Positions 28,638 through 38,659 are shown, counted from the first letter of the stretch. The stretch: DNA of 48,805 nucleotides from Lyngbya confervoides BDU141951 (GCF_000817775.3 NZ_JTHE03000043.1:1-48805), one strand, 5' to 3'. Notes: a model not told the origin generated them from the sequence alone. Translations and numbers: made by a program.

Positions 28638-29624
28638 TCACAGCTGATTTTCGCAGGGGTATCCCTGTTCAATTTTGCGGATGTTGGCCAGGGTAGTCTG
28701 GGCAATGGTTGCCAGGGCTTCTTGCGTAAAAAAAGCCTGATGGGCTGTGATCACCACATTCGGAAAGGATTGAAGGAGTTGAAAGGTATCATCTTGAATA
28801 ATGTGGTCCGAGAGGTCTTCAAAGAACAAATTTTCCTCCTCTTCATAGACATCGGTGCCAAAATAGCCAATTTGGCCGGACTTGATGCCGGTAATAACGG
28901 CCTTGGTATCCACAAGGGCGCCCCGGCTGGTGTTGATTAACATGGCCCCCGGCTTAAGGGCTTGGAGAGTGTCTTCGTTAATCAGGTGATAGGTAGTAGG
29001 CACCAAGGGGCAGTGGAGGGAAAGAATGTCCGATTGTCCCATCACGTCTAACAAATCCAGGTAATCAATCCCCTGCTTGACGCAGCTAGGATTGGGGTGC
29101 ACATCGTAAGCAATGACTCGACAGCCAAACCCCTGCATGATTTGGGCAAAGCATTGGCCAATTTGGCCGGTGCCTATCACGCCAACGGTCTTGCGGTGCA
29201 AATCAAATCCGAGCAGGCCTTGGAGGGCAAAATTATCGTCGCGAACGCGATTATAGGATCGATAAAGTTTTCGATTCAACATCAGGATCAGCCCCACGGC
29301 ATGTTCCGCCACCGCATAGGGAGAATAGGCAGGCACCCGCACCACGGCAATGCCCAGATCCTTTGCAGTGTTGAGATCCACGTGATTGAAGCCGGCTGAT
29401 CGCAAAGCCAACAGTTGGGTGCCGGTGTCCGCTAAACTGTGCAGAATCCTTGCTCCCAGATCGTCATTGATAAAGGCACAAATGGCGGGAAAGTCCTGGG
29501 CGAGGGTCACTGTATCGGCCGTTAATCGAGTATCAAAGTAGGTGAGGTCATGACCAAACTCCTGGTTCGCTTGATCAAAGCTGGCCTGGTCGTAGCTCTT
29601 AGCGCTAAAAAATGCAACTCTCAT
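28638..29624 (-). CDS. ldhA: D-lactate dehydrogenase (2-hydroxyacid dehydrogenase)
   Basis: A 328-residue NAD-dependent enzyme that reduces pyruvate to D-lactate in fermentation. The nucleotide-binding motif is VGVIGTGQIGQCFAQIM (about 145-162); the substrate Arg is in NTSRGALVDTKA, the Glu in DVYEEEENLFFED, and the catalytic His in ITAHQAFFTQEAL. The sequence YEEEENLFFED is typical of the LdhA subgroup of this family. ATG 29624 was preferred over a TTG at 29636. The pyruvate kinase gene lies 56 bases upstream on the same strand, so pyruvate is both made and used within one likely operon. Confidence 0.88.
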   Translation of the reverse strand: MRVAFFSAKSYDQASFDQANQEFGHDLTYFDTRLTADTVTLAQDFPAICAFINDDLGARILHSLADTGTQLLALRSAGFNHVDLNTAKDLGIAVVRVPAYSPYAVAEHAVGLILMLNRKLYRSYNRVRDDNFALQGLLGFDLHRKTVGVIGTGQIGQCFAQIMQGFGCRVIAYDVHPNPSCVKQGIDYLDLLDVMGQSDILSLHCPLVPTTYHLINEDTLQALKPGAMLINTSRGALVDTKAVITGIKSGQIGYFGTDVYEEEENLFFEDLSDHIIQDDTFQLLQSFPNVVITAHQAFFTQEALATIAQTTLANIRKIEQGYPCENQL

Positions 29625-29680
29625 GGGAAAATTCAATCTGCAAGAAAATCGCTAGTATCGTAGCAATTTTGCCAGTCCCT

Positions 29681-31129
29681 TCAGGGGGATTCTGCCCCGA
29701 GATCCGTGGGCTGCGGGAGAGTATGGATTTTGAGAAAGTTGGTGCCGCCAGCGGTGCCCATCGGCAGGCCGCCCATAATCAGAATCTTATCGCCTGGGGC
29801 GGCAAACTGACGCTGCACCAGATCGGCTTCAATTTTTGGGAGCAGATGTTCTAGCGAACTGTTGGGAAACTGGGTAAGAACGGGACGAATTCCCCAGATG
29901 AGGCTCAGGTAGCGATAGATGTGTTCATGGGGAGTATAGGCGACGATGGGTGCTTTGGGACGCTCCTGGGAGGCGAGTCTAGCGGTGTAGCCCGTTTCCG
30001 TTAAGGCCACAATACACTGCAGATCTAGGGTATCGTCAATGGCATGGAGCGCTTCGCTAATGGCATCGGTGTCCTCAATGCGGGTGGGGGGATAGTTTGC
30101 AAACTCAATGGCGGGTTCGACGGCGATCGCAATTTTCGCCAGCATCTTGACCGCCTCAACTGGATATTTGCCAATGGCGGATTCTCCCGAGAGCATGACT
30201 GCATCCGTTCCATCAATGATGGCGTTCGCCACATCACTCGCTTCGGCGCGGGTGGGCCGGGAATGCTCAATCATGCTATCTAGCATTTGGGTGGCGGTAA
30301 TCACCGGCTTTCCCCTTTCATTGCAGCGTTGAATGATCTTTTTCTGGATCAGGGGCACCTTTTCTGGATTAAGCTCGACCCCCAGATCGCCTCGCGCCAC
30401 CATGATGGCATCACTAGCTTCGATGATCGCGTCGAGATTGGCGATGGCCTGGGGTTTTTCGAGTTTAGCTAGAACCGGAATTTGGGATCCCTGGGCAGTG
30501 AGTAATCTTTTCAGGTGGCGAATATCGTCGCTGTGGCGCACGAAACTCAAAGAAATTAGGTCAACCCCCTGATCAATGCCAAACCCTAAGTCTTGCTCAT
30601 CTTTTGCGGTGACGGATGGGAGGCGCAGGTTAAGGGTGGGCAAGTTGACGCCCTTGCGACTTTTCAAGAGACCGCCCTTGATAACAAGACACTGCACCGC
30701 ACGGCCTTGAACGGCTTCAACCCGCAGCTCCAGCAGTCCGTCATCTAGGAGAATGGGCGTTCCTGGGATGGCTTCCTCTGCCAAGTCTGGATAGTCGATG
30801 CCAACGGTGTGGGGCTGGGCGCTAAAATCGGCATTGGGCACCAGGGTGAGGGAGGTGTGAGGCTGCAGGCAAATGAAATCCTGGGGGAGCGACCCGACGC
30901 GGATTTTAGGGCCTTGTAAATCCTGCAGGATCATTAGCGGGAGATCCATCTCGGCGGCAGCAGATCGCAACCGTTGAATGCGTTGGGCATGGTCCGAGTA
31001 GTCCCCATGGGAAAAATTTAGCCGGGCCACATTCATCCCGGCGTTTAGCAGGCTGCGAATGATGGCCGGGGAATCACTGGCAGGACCGATGGTGGCAACA
31101 ATTTTAGTGCGATGAATCAGCGGCTTCAT
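29681..31129 (-). CDS. pyk: Pyruvate kinase
   Basis: Final step of glycolysis: phosphoenolpyruvate and ADP to pyruvate and ATP. The 482-residue protein has TKIVATIGPASDSPAIIRSL at the start, the LNFSHGDYSDH substrate loop, KDEQDLGFGIDQGVDLISLSF region, VARGDLGVELNPEKVP, and ITATQMLDSMIEHSRPTRAE with the catalytic Thr. The C-terminal allosteric domain ends with about 35 extra residues (KILIMGGLPMGTAGGTNFLK). The extra PEP-utiliser domain present in some cyanobacterial isoforms is absent. ATG 31129 was chosen over TTG 31144. It lies upstream of ldhA on the same strand. Confidence 0.95.
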   Translation of the reverse strand: MKPLIHRTKIVATIGPASDSPAIIRSLLNAGMNVARLNFSHGDYSDHAQRIQRLRSAAAEMDLPLMILQDLQGPKIRVGSLPQDFICLQPHTSLTLVPNADFSAQPHTVGIDYPDLAEEAIPGTPILLDDGLLELRVEAVQGRAVQCLVIKGGLLKSRKGVNLPTLNLRLPSVTAKDEQDLGFGIDQGVDLISLSFVRHSDDIRHLKRLLTAQGSQIPVLAKLEKPQAIANLDAIIEASDAIMVARGDLGVELNPEKVPLIQKKIIQRCNERGKPVITATQMLDSMIEHSRPTRAEASDVANAIIDGTDAVMLSGESAIGKYPVEAVKMLAKIAIAVEPAIEFANYPPTRIEDTDAISEALHAIDDTLDLQCIVALTETGYTARLASQERPKAPIVAYTPHEHIYRYLSLIWGIRPVLTQFPNSSLEHLLPKIEADLVQRQFAAPGDKILIMGGLPMGTAGGTNFLKIHTLPQPTDLGAESP

Positions 31130-31270
31130 GGAGTCTTCATCCAAGATTTACTGCTAGGGTACAGTGAGGCCCCAAGGGAGTTCAATTTTTCTCAAGGACG
31201 CATCGCGAGAACCACCGGAGACATCCCGAACAAGGAGATGTGTTCGTCCAGGCATGAACTCTTGCGGAAA

Positions 31271-31642
31271 TTAGGCACATTCTTGGCGATAGACCCTGTG
31301 CCATTGGGTGCGTCCTGTGATTTTGAGAGATTCGGGGGTGAGCAGTTGTTTGATTTTGGCGATGCGGGTTTCCGATTGGCCTGATCTGGGAAACACCAGA
31401 ATACTTTTGACCTCGCCATCGGTAATGAGAGGCTGAAGACAATGGAGGAGTTGATCGGTAATCGCCACACCATCGTAACTGTTGACTGGATTTGGAAGAC
31501 CTGATTCAAGAGGGAGCATTCGGGCTGAATCGGGCGGTGGAGAAATTTGACTTCGCGAAGGGCTACAAGTTCTCGACACGTGTTGCAGTTGCGAGGGGTT
31601 GCCTAAAAGAAGCAGACCTGATTCAATGACGCTACACCCCAC
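31271..31642 (-). CDS. Hypothetical protein, up to 123 aa
   Basis: A frame from ATG 31642 to TAA 31271. The last 80 residues, from [20 protein letters not shown] through [18 protein letters not shown] to [18 protein letters not shown], look coding in composition and codon use. The first 40 residues look less so, and a start at the internal ATG (residue 42) is possible. I do not recognise the family. Its start region abuts the NtcA box of glnB, so the two are divergent from one control region. Confidence 0.45.
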   Translation of the reverse strand: MGCSVIESGLLLLGNPSQLQHVSRTCSPSRSQISPPPDSARMLPLESGLPNPVNSYDGVAITDQLLHCLQPLITDGEVKSILVFPRSGQSETRIAKIKQLLTPESLKITGRTQWHRVYRQECA

Positions 31643-31650
31643 CGAACAAA

Positions 31651-31693
31651 GTAATAATTGCTACAAATTTCGGTTACCGTGTAGTAGTACCGT
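31651..31693 (+). promoter_or_regulatory. NtcA-type promoter of glnB
   Basis: GTAATAATTGCTAC at 31651-31664 is an exact GTA-N8-TAC NtcA box. A TACCGT -10 element (TAN3T) follows at 31688-31693 after 23 bases, the spacing found in NtcA-activated promoters, where the box replaces the -35 element. Transcription would start near 31700, about 45 bases before the glnB start. NtcA with 2-oxoglutarate would thus activate glnB when nitrogen is short. Confidence 0.8.
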
Positions 31694-31715
31694 GAGAAAG
31701 TAAGTAAAGTTGTGA

Positions 31716-32084
<369 letters not shown>

Positions 32085-32095
32085 GTTTTGCAGCA

Positions 32096-32617
32096 CTAGC
32101 TTGATAACGATCCCTCAAATTGAAGCTGAGAATTTGCTGGATCAATGACAGGGCCTAATTCATAGACGTTACGGTAGCCGTAGCTAAAAAGCGATGTATA
32201 GGTAGAAAGGTTCAACGATGCCGACGGGGCCTTGGTTGCAAAGGCAATGGGAGAATTTTCGAAATTATTGTTGCAATAGATCAGAATCCGCGTGTCTTTT
32301 GAAGGAATTACAGCGGCCAAATTTTCTGCAGTGAACTCTGTGAAGCTTAGAGACTTAGCGCCTTTGACGTGGAGTTGGTTATAACGCTCTACAGTTCTCG
32401 CATCCAGGATAATTGTATTTGGGTCCTTTGCCATCTCCATGAAGGTTTGTTCAGAAATCCGGCGTTGCGATCTCAATTGATGAGATTCAGTAACATGCTG
32501 CAAGAAAGTATCAGAATCAATCTGAGGGTTCTCAATCGAGTGGAAGGACTCTTGAGCAGTTGCTATCGGAACCAATGCTGCGACTATAACAAGGCTAATA
32601 GTGAAGAATTTAATCAT
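32096..32617 (-). CDS. Exported rhodanese-domain protein
   Basis: A 173-residue protein with a signal peptide (MIKFFTISLVIVAALVPIAT, cleavage near AQE) and one rhodanese domain from about 45. The segments NTIILDARTVERYNQLHVKG and DTRILIYCNNNFENSPIAF give the fold and the active Cys in YCNNNFENS. Rhodaneses move sulfane sulfur or reduce other substrates through this Cys; export suggests periplasmic or lumenal work. Substrate is unknown. It runs toward glnB and ends 11 bases beyond its stop. The 220-base gap upstream to the fusion gene shows no other feature. Confidence 0.85.
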   Translation of the reverse strand: MIKFFTISLVIVAALVPIATAQESFHSIENPQIDSDTFLQHVTESHQLRSQRRISEQTFMEMAKDPNTIILDARTVERYNQLHVKGAKSLSFTEFTAENLAAVIPSKDTRILIYCNNNFENSPIAFATKAPSASLNLSTYTSLFSYGYRNVYELGPVIDPANSQLQFEGSLSS

Positions 32618-32837
32618 AGATAGAGGAGGCTATTCAGACATCTGCCCTATTATAGGGAGAATTACGAATTGGTGACCCACCAAACTCCCAAAACGGGCAA
32701 AGAATTGGTAAAAGCGTTCCATGAAGAACCTTGTATCTTGAGAGGCAAGCTTGTGTAGGGTGGTTCACCCCCCGCTAGGACCTTGACCTATGGCAAGGAG
32801 AAGCCAGGGCGGACCTAGGGTTCAACAAGCCACACGC

Positions 32838-35516
32838 CTAAAGTATGGGGTGAAACCCAGCCGATCCCCCTCGGGTAAACCAGTATTCCCAACGACCTCC
32901 CTCGGCCTGGGACCAATTCGTGAGATTGAACTGACCACTGCCCTCAGGGGTTCCTGAAATCCTATAGACCTTAACCGCCTTGCCGTGGTGATTCCAAATC
33001 AGCGGCAAGCCTGGTTGTATCTGCTCAGGGGCCAGGCCTTGAGTTTGTAAAAAATAGGCATCCTGTCCTTGGGTAGTGCCGTTGCCAAAAACCGTAGCTA
33101 TGCCGTGTTCATCGATGGCCACAAAGCTTCCTTCCTCCAGGCCGATGCCATATACCGGATGTTGATTGCCTGTGTCATGCACAATTCTGGCTAAAAATCC
33201 AAACAATCTTCCATATCGGGTTTCGGGATAATCCCGGTCCCTTCGATCCAAATGGGTATCCGTAATCACATGCTTTAGAAAGGGGACCTGAATAAAATCA
33301 CTGCGATAAAGATCTTTGGTATTGTGATGAAACGGATCGTTCAAAATTTCTGAACTGATCACCCCTTCGTGGGCAGGGGCGTAGTAATAATCTCCCAAAA
33401 TGGCCATGCCGGCGCTGGTGCCAGCGATAGGAATCTTTTTTCGATGAATTAAGTCATTAATAGCTGTTTCAACGGCTGATCCTTCCCAATAATCTTCATA
33501 CTCGTTCTGATTTCCTCCCGCGATAAATAACGCATCAGCATCGCGGATAAGCTGAATAACCGCTGGATGATTGGCCGCTGCGCGACTGTCGATGGAGAGT
33601 TCAGCCGCAGAGTTGACAAACTCTCGATAATGGTCACAGACCCAGGCTGCTTGCGAACCCACCCCACCCAATCGCAAGACTAAATAGTCTCCCCCCCTGG
33701 CCCGGTTGAGAAACCAGCGGGTTGCTGCATCTTCTCCCAAACATCCCTCCTCTGCACCACCGATCAGCAGGATGCCAGGAATGGGATGGAGATGGGCTGG
33801 TTGTCTGGTGCCACATTCACAACGATATTCAAAGCGATCGCGATCGGGATCAAAGGCTGCAAAGGAGTGGCTTCCAGGTCTGACTCGATGTCTCATACTG
33901 GATGGAACTCGAGGCGGTGGGGTGTGGGTGTCGGTCTTGGCTTTCCATTCAGCATGATAGGCCTGCATCAACGCAATAATCGCTTGCCCAATTCTCACAT
34001 AGGCTGCATCGGGGAGATTGGCCAGGGATACCCGCACCGACCATTGCGGAGCCTCAAAGCCCCCTCCTGGTAACAGCACTATGCCCTGATCCTGGGCCAG
34101 TTGGAACACAAAATCAAGGGGGTGATGGTGTTTTACCAGATAGTCTACGAAATCGGAGTCATAGCTGTCCATCGCCAGCTTTAGCAAATCGATCGTCGTG
34201 TAGTAGTGAGTGTGATCAGGGGCATGGGGGGAGACGCTTCCCAAGGCTTGGTAAAGGGCCTGCCATCGCTGGGTAACCAGGCCCTGGCAGGTGTGCTGAT
34301 AGTGATCCTCGTGATCCAGTAGACAGAACAGAGAAAATAAGACCATTTGCACCTGTTGCGGGGTAGACAATCCCGCGGTGTGATTGAGGGCAACATTGCG
34401 ACTGTCCGCAACCATGCGATCGATGAACTTCAGTCGCTGGGGTTCTAGGTGCAGATGGGCGTAGCGCTGGTTCAGGTGACGGGTCGTGGAAGCGGGCAGT
34501 GCTGCAATCATCCGATCAATCACATTATCGCGATGCAGGGCGATCACCCCCAATCGCCAGCCTGTTGCCCCAAAGTACTTAGAGTAGGAGTACACGGTAA
34601 TCGTATTCTGCGGCAGGACCGCCATCAGGGACCGGAAGTCTTCCACAAAGGTACTGTAGACATCATCCGTAATGACAATCAGGTCGGGTCGCTCGGTGGT
34701 GACCAAATCCACCAGTTTTGCGATCGCGTTGGATTCCAGTCTCACCGAGGTGGGATTGGCGGGATTGCACAAAAAGAAGGCCTTTACCTCCTGGTCGGCT
34801 AACTTGTCGAGCTCGGTGGCCGGAATCTGCCAACCCATGGCTTCCGAGGCTTCCACGGCCAGCGATTGCAGCCGGAAGGTGTTCAGGTGGGGAATTTCCA
34901 GGTACGGGGTAAAGATCGGCGTACCCAGGGCAATTTTGTCGTGCTTGTGCAGAATCTTATTTTCCAGCAGGGAATTGAAAATGTAGCAAATGGCGGCTGT
35001 GCCTCCCTCAGTGGCAAACAGGTCGTATTGCCCCGGTGGCGGCTGATCATTGCATAGCTCTTGCACCAGATAGCGCTGAAGAACTTTTTCCGTCTGGCTC
35101 AGCACTCGCACTGGTTCCGGATAACAATCGCCCAGAATTCCCTGCACCAGTTCATAGACCCACTCATCGGGATCCAGGTTTAAATGCGTTGCTCCATAGG
35201 TTAGGCAATCGTGCAAAAAGGCGATGCCCGGCTGCTGCGATCGCGCCGCTAGAAATTGCTCCAACCGAAGGGCGATTCCTTCTCGGTGCGGGATTCCGCC
35301 CAATTGATCCTTTGTTAGAACCCGCTGGGACTCCTCCACGGCAAAAAGTCCCAGTTGAAAGAACCCAGCGCGTGGCGTGGTGGCTAACCAGTTTGGATTG
35401 CCCCGCCCTGCGTTCAGCATCATCCGTTCAGCATGACTGGTAGCAAACTGGATCAGCTGATCCTTGAGTTGAAAGGGACTCAACGTTGCATATTTTCTCC
35501 GATCTGCTTTTTTCAT
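32838..35516 (-). CDS. Aspartate 4-decarboxylase/aminotransferase fused to a cyanophycinase-like S51 peptidase
   Basis: An 892-residue two-domain protein. Residues 1-520 are a PLP fold-type I aspartate 4-decarboxylase (AspD-like): CNPANPTS, ITDDVYSTF with Asp and Tyr for the cofactor, the PLP Lys313 in SYSKYFGATGWRLG, and substrate Arg495. AspD converts aspartate to alanine and CO2. A linker with CxC...HxH (YRCECGTRQPAHLHP, about 565-578) follows. Residues 580-830 are a peptidase S51 domain: LLIGGAEEG, Q670 in AGGNQ, nucleophile Ser701 in GTSAGMA, His755 in DTH and Glu794/795 in GLEEGS, matching the Ser-His-Glu triad of cyanophycinase. The cyanophycinase DQH motif here is DTH. The last 65 residues are a beta-rich tail. 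ATG 35516 was chosen over a TTG at 35561. It lies alone between ileS and the rhodanese gene; cphA is not in the window. Coupled breakdown of Asp-Arg polymer and Asp is inferred. Confidence 0.88.
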   Translation of the reverse strand: MKKADRRKYATLSPFQLKDQLIQFATSHAERMMLNAGRGNPNWLATTPRAGFFQLGLFAVEESQRVLTKDQLGGIPHREGIALRLEQFLAARSQQPGIAFLHDCLTYGATHLNLDPDEWVYELVQGILGDCYPEPVRVLSQTEKVLQRYLVQELCNDQPPPGQYDLFATEGGTAAICYIFNSLLENKILHKHDKIALGTPIFTPYLEIPHLNTFRLQSLAVEASEAMGWQIPATELDKLADQEVKAFFLCNPANPTSVRLESNAIAKLVDLVTTERPDLIVITDDVYSTFVEDFRSLMAVLPQNTITVYSYSKYFGATGWRLGVIALHRDNVIDRMIAALPASTTRHLNQRYAHLHLEPQRLKFIDRMVADSRNVALNHTAGLSTPQQVQMVLFSLFCLLDHEDHYQHTCQGLVTQRWQALYQALGSVSPHAPDHTHYYTTIDLLKLAMDSYDSDFVDYLVKHHHPLDFVFQLAQDQGIVLLPGGGFEAPQWSVRVSLANLPDAAYVRIGQAIIALMQAYHAEWKAKTDTHTPPPRVPSSMRHRVRPGSHSFAAFDPDRDRFEYRCECGTRQPAHLHPIPGILLIGGAEEGCLGEDAATRWFLNRARGGDYLVLRLGGVGSQAAWVCDHYREFVNSAAELSIDSRAAANHPAVIQLIRDADALFIAGGNQNEYEDYWEGSAVETAINDLIHRKKIPIAGTSAGMAILGDYYYAPAHEGVISSEILNDPFHHNTKDLYRSDFIQVPFLKHVITDTHLDRRDRDYPETRYGRLFGFLARIVHDTGNQHPVYGIGLEEGSFVAIDEHGIATVFGNGTTQGQDAYFLQTQGLAPEQIQPGLPLIWNHHGKAVKVYRISGTPEGSGQFNLTNWSQAEGGRWEYWFTRGGSAGFHPIL

Positions 35517-35652
35517 CCCTTGCTCATGGTGTAGCGACGTAATGACTCTATTGTCATTCAATGGGGATTGCAGGAGAAGACATAACGCAGTGCCAGAGCC
35601 TTTGATGCTGACTCTAAAAGATCACGGACATTGACAAGGATATCGGCGCGAT

Positions 35653-38565
35653 CTATTGAGGTTGCCAAACCCCCTCCTCATCCTGAACAATCTGTCCCTG
35701 GGAAATCATTGAGGTCACGATCGGAACACAGCGATCGCACAGCAGGGGATGCTGGGGATCTTGCCCCACCTGGGTGGAATAATTCCAGCAGCGATCGCAT
35801 TTTTCCCCCTCCGCCTGGATAACACCTACGGTAGCTATCTCCGCCTCGGAATGAAAGTCCAGAGTTTGAATCGGGGCAGCAGATTCCACCAACTCCACCT
35901 GAGAAGCCAGGAAGAAATAGCGCAGCTCATCAACACCATTGCTGGCTTGATCCGCGCGGGGATTAAATCTAGCCAGCAGCGCCTTGATCTGAGGATTGGG
36001 AACAGACAGCAGCACCTTGGCTTCCAGAGAAGCGCCAATCTGCTTACTGCTACGGGCCACCTCCATAACCTTATTCACCTCTTGCCGCACCTGGCGAAGC
36101 TGAGACCAGATCTGGGCTAGATCCGGCTGACTCCACTGGGCGTCCATTGTTAACCAGCCGGATTCAAACACAGATGCCGCCTCCGTCTCATAGGGGAGCG
36201 CTTGCCAGATATCCTCAGCCATATGAGAAAGCACCGGGGCAATGGCGCGGGCCAGATTTTCCAGAGCGATGGCCAGAATCGTCTGGCAGCTGCGCCGCCG
36301 CTGGGCGTTGGCTGCACTGATATAAAGGCGATCCTTCGCAATATCCAGATAAAAATTGGACAGATCCACCACGCAGAAGTTTTGCACAGTCTGAAAGAAC
36401 CGGAAAAACTGATAACTCTTAAAGGCATCGGTAACTTCGCCAAACACCTCCGTCATCCGGTGCAGCATGTAGCGATCTAGCTCCGGCAACTCTGAATAGG
36501 GCACTGCGTCGATGGCGGGATTAAAATCGTGCAGGTTGCCAATCAAAAACCGGGCTGTATTGCGAATCTTGCGATAGACATCGGCCATCTGTCGCAGGAT
36601 ATTTTTTCCCAGAGGCACATCGGAGGCGTAGTCCACCGAAGACACCCACAGCCGCAGCACATCGGCTCCGTAGGCGGGATCTTCCTTCTGGTTTTTTCCA
36701 CCCTCGATCACAATGGCCGGATCCACCACGTTCCCCAGAGACTTACTCATTTTGCGCCCCTGCTCGTCGAGAACAAACCCGTGGGTGAGCACCTGTTTAT
36801 AGGGCGCCACCCCCTCTGCCGCCACACTGGTGAGCAAGCTGGACTGGAACCAGCCGCGATGCTGGTCTGAGCCTTCCAGGTAAAGATCAGCCGGGTAGCG
36901 CAGATTGTGGCGCTGTTGGACCACGGCAGCCCAGGAGGAACCGGAATCAAACCAGACATCCATGGTGTCGGTGCCTTTGAGATAGTTTTTTCCGTCGCTG
37001 CGGTAGGGTTCCGGCAACAAGTCTGCCACAGACATCTCCCACCAGGCATCAGATCCCTTTTCGGCAATGATTGTCTTGATGTGCTTCAAGGTTGCTTCAT
37101 TGAGCAGCGGTTCGCCGGTTTCCGCTTCGTAGAACACAGGAATGGGCACGCCCCAATTTCGCTGACGCGAGATGCACCAATCCGAACGCTCTGAAACCAT
37201 GGCCGTAATCCGGTTTTCCCCTTGTGCTGGCACCCAACTCACCTGAGCGATGGCCTCTAGAACCGCCGATCGGAATCCATCCACAGAGGCAAACCACTGC
37301 TCGGTGGCCCGGAGAATCACCGGCTTTTTGGTACGCCAGTCGTAGGGATATTTGTGGGCATAAGCCTCTTGCTTGAGAAGGGATCCAGCCGCCTGCAAGG
37401 CCTGGATCACCGCTTCGTTGCCACCATTGAGAACGTCTAGTCCTTCAAAGGGACCGGCCTCGGCTGTAAAGCGCCCCTCTCCATTCACCGGCGAGAGAAC
37501 CGCCAGCCCGTAGTGCTGTCCTACCTGATAGTCTTCCTGCCCGTGCCCAGGGGCCGTGTGCACTAAGCCTGTACCCGATTCTGTGGTGACATAAGCGCCC
37601 ATCACCAATGGCCCTTCCCGGTCAAACAGGGGATGGCGGTAGGTGGAATGCTCCAGAGCTTTCCCCGGCAGCGTGGCCTTCACTATTAACGGCGTTTCAA
37701 AGGTCCGTTGCAAAGTCTCAACGAGATCTGCCGCCACCAGCCAATAGTCCTGGTTAGCCGTTTCCACCACAGCATAGGTAAGATCCGGATTCAGACTCAC
37801 TGCCAAATTCCCCGGAATGGTCCAGGGGGTGGTCGTCCAGATCGCCACCTTCAATCCCGGCATAAACTGGGCCAGAGTTGCCTGGGCATCGGGGGACAGG
37901 GACGCGATGGCAAAACTGACATAGATGCTCTGAGAAGTATGGCCTTCGGGATATTCCAGTTCCGCTTCAGCCAGGGCCGTTTGAGAACTGGGACTCCAGT
38001 AAACGGGTTTATGACCGCGGTAGATATAGCCCTTGAGGACCATCTTGCCAAAGACATCAATTTGGGCCGCTTCATACTCGGGCTGCAGGGTCAGATAGGG
38101 GTTCTCCCAATCTCCCCAAACGCCGTAGCGTTGGAATCCAGATCGCTGGCGATCGACCGTTTTTAGCGCAAAATCTCGAGCCTTCCAGCGGAGCTTTAAG
38201 GGCGTCAGATTTTGGCGCTGATCGGGTTTAAGGGTTTGCAGCACCTTCAGCTCAATGGGCAAGCCGTGGCAATCCCAGCCCGGCACGTAGCGAACCTTGC
38301 GTCCCTGCAGAATTTGGAACTTATTGATGATGTCCTTCAGAATCTTATTCAGGGCATGACCAATGTGCAGGTCCCCGTTGGCGTAGGGAGGACCATCATG
38401 CAAGACAAATACATCCCCCGGATTTTCCTGGGACAGCGTTTCGTAAATCTGCTCCTCAGCCCAGAATTTCTGCAGTTCAGGTTCGCGTTTGACGGCATTG
38501 GCCCGCATGTCAAACCTGGTGCGAGGGAGATTAACGGTCTTTTTATACTGTCCAGATTGAGTCAC
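35653..38565 (-). CDS. ileS: Isoleucyl-tRNA synthetase
   Basis: Charges tRNA-Ile; 970 residues. Class I motifs are visible: HIGH at 67-70 in GDLHIGHALNKIL, and KMSKS in GRKMSKSLGNVVDP. The CP1 editing domain has TTPWTIPGNLAV and TAPGHGQEDYQVG. The anticodon-binding region (about 690-850) and a C-terminal zinc finger (EKCDRCWNYS with LCDRCVP) are intact. The start is a GTG at 38565 (VTQSGQYKKTVNLPRT); no Shine-Dalgarno is visible. The upstream gap to the Ycf66 gene is 120 bases. It is a bacterial-type enzyme as expected for cyanobacteria. Confidence 0.97.
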   Translation of the reverse strand: MTQSGQYKKTVNLPRTRFDMRANAVKREPELQKFWAEEQIYETLSQENPGDVFVLHDGPPYANGDLHIGHALNKILKDIINKFQILQGRKVRYVPGWDCHGLPIELKVLQTLKPDQRQNLTPLKLRWKARDFALKTVDRQRSGFQRYGVWGDWENPYLTLQPEYEAAQIDVFGKMVLKGYIYRGHKPVYWSPSSQTALAEAELEYPEGHTSQSIYVSFAIASLSPDAQATLAQFMPGLKVAIWTTTPWTIPGNLAVSLNPDLTYAVVETANQDYWLVAADLVETLQRTFETPLIVKATLPGKALEHSTYRHPLFDREGPLVMGAYVTTESGTGLVHTAPGHGQEDYQVGQHYGLAVLSPVNGEGRFTAEAGPFEGLDVLNGGNEAVIQALQAAGSLLKQEAYAHKYPYDWRTKKPVILRATEQWFASVDGFRSAVLEAIAQVSWVPAQGENRITAMVSERSDWCISRQRNWGVPIPVFYEAETGEPLLNEATLKHIKTIIAEKGSDAWWEMSVADLLPEPYRSDGKNYLKGTDTMDVWFDSGSSWAAVVQQRHNLRYPADLYLEGSDQHRGWFQSSLLTSVAAEGVAPYKQVLTHGFVLDEQGRKMSKSLGNVVDPAIVIEGGKNQKEDPAYGADVLRLWVSSVDYASDVPLGKNILRQMADVYRKIRNTARFLIGNLHDFNPAIDAVPYSELPELDRYMLHRMTEVFGEVTDAFKSYQFFRFFQTVQNFCVVDLSNFYLDIAKDRLYISAANAQRRRSCQTILAIALENLARAIAPVLSHMAEDIWQALPYETEAASVFESGWLTMDAQWSQPDLAQIWSQLRQVRQEVNKVMEVARSSKQIGASLEAKVLLSVPNPQIKALLARFNPRADQASNGVDELRYFFLASQVELVESAAPIQTLDFHSEAEIATVGVIQAEGEKCDRCWNYSTQVGQDPQHPLLCDRCVPIVTSMISQGQIVQDEEGVWQPQ

Positions 38566-38659
38566 AGGTTTGGGAGAGGAAAAAGTTTGACATCCCTGAT
38601 CTTAACCGAGCGATCGCAATCCGACTGCGAAAAGCCCGAGGTGAAGTCTATGTCTAGTT

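Noticed and set aside
31182-31509. Other minus-strand frames overlapping the 31271-31642 gene
   Set aside because: The frame ending at 31271 has the best coding pattern; the others are shadows.
34449-35443. Plus-strand frames opposite the AspD-S51 gene
   Set aside because: They are antisense to a conserved enzyme and show no family features.
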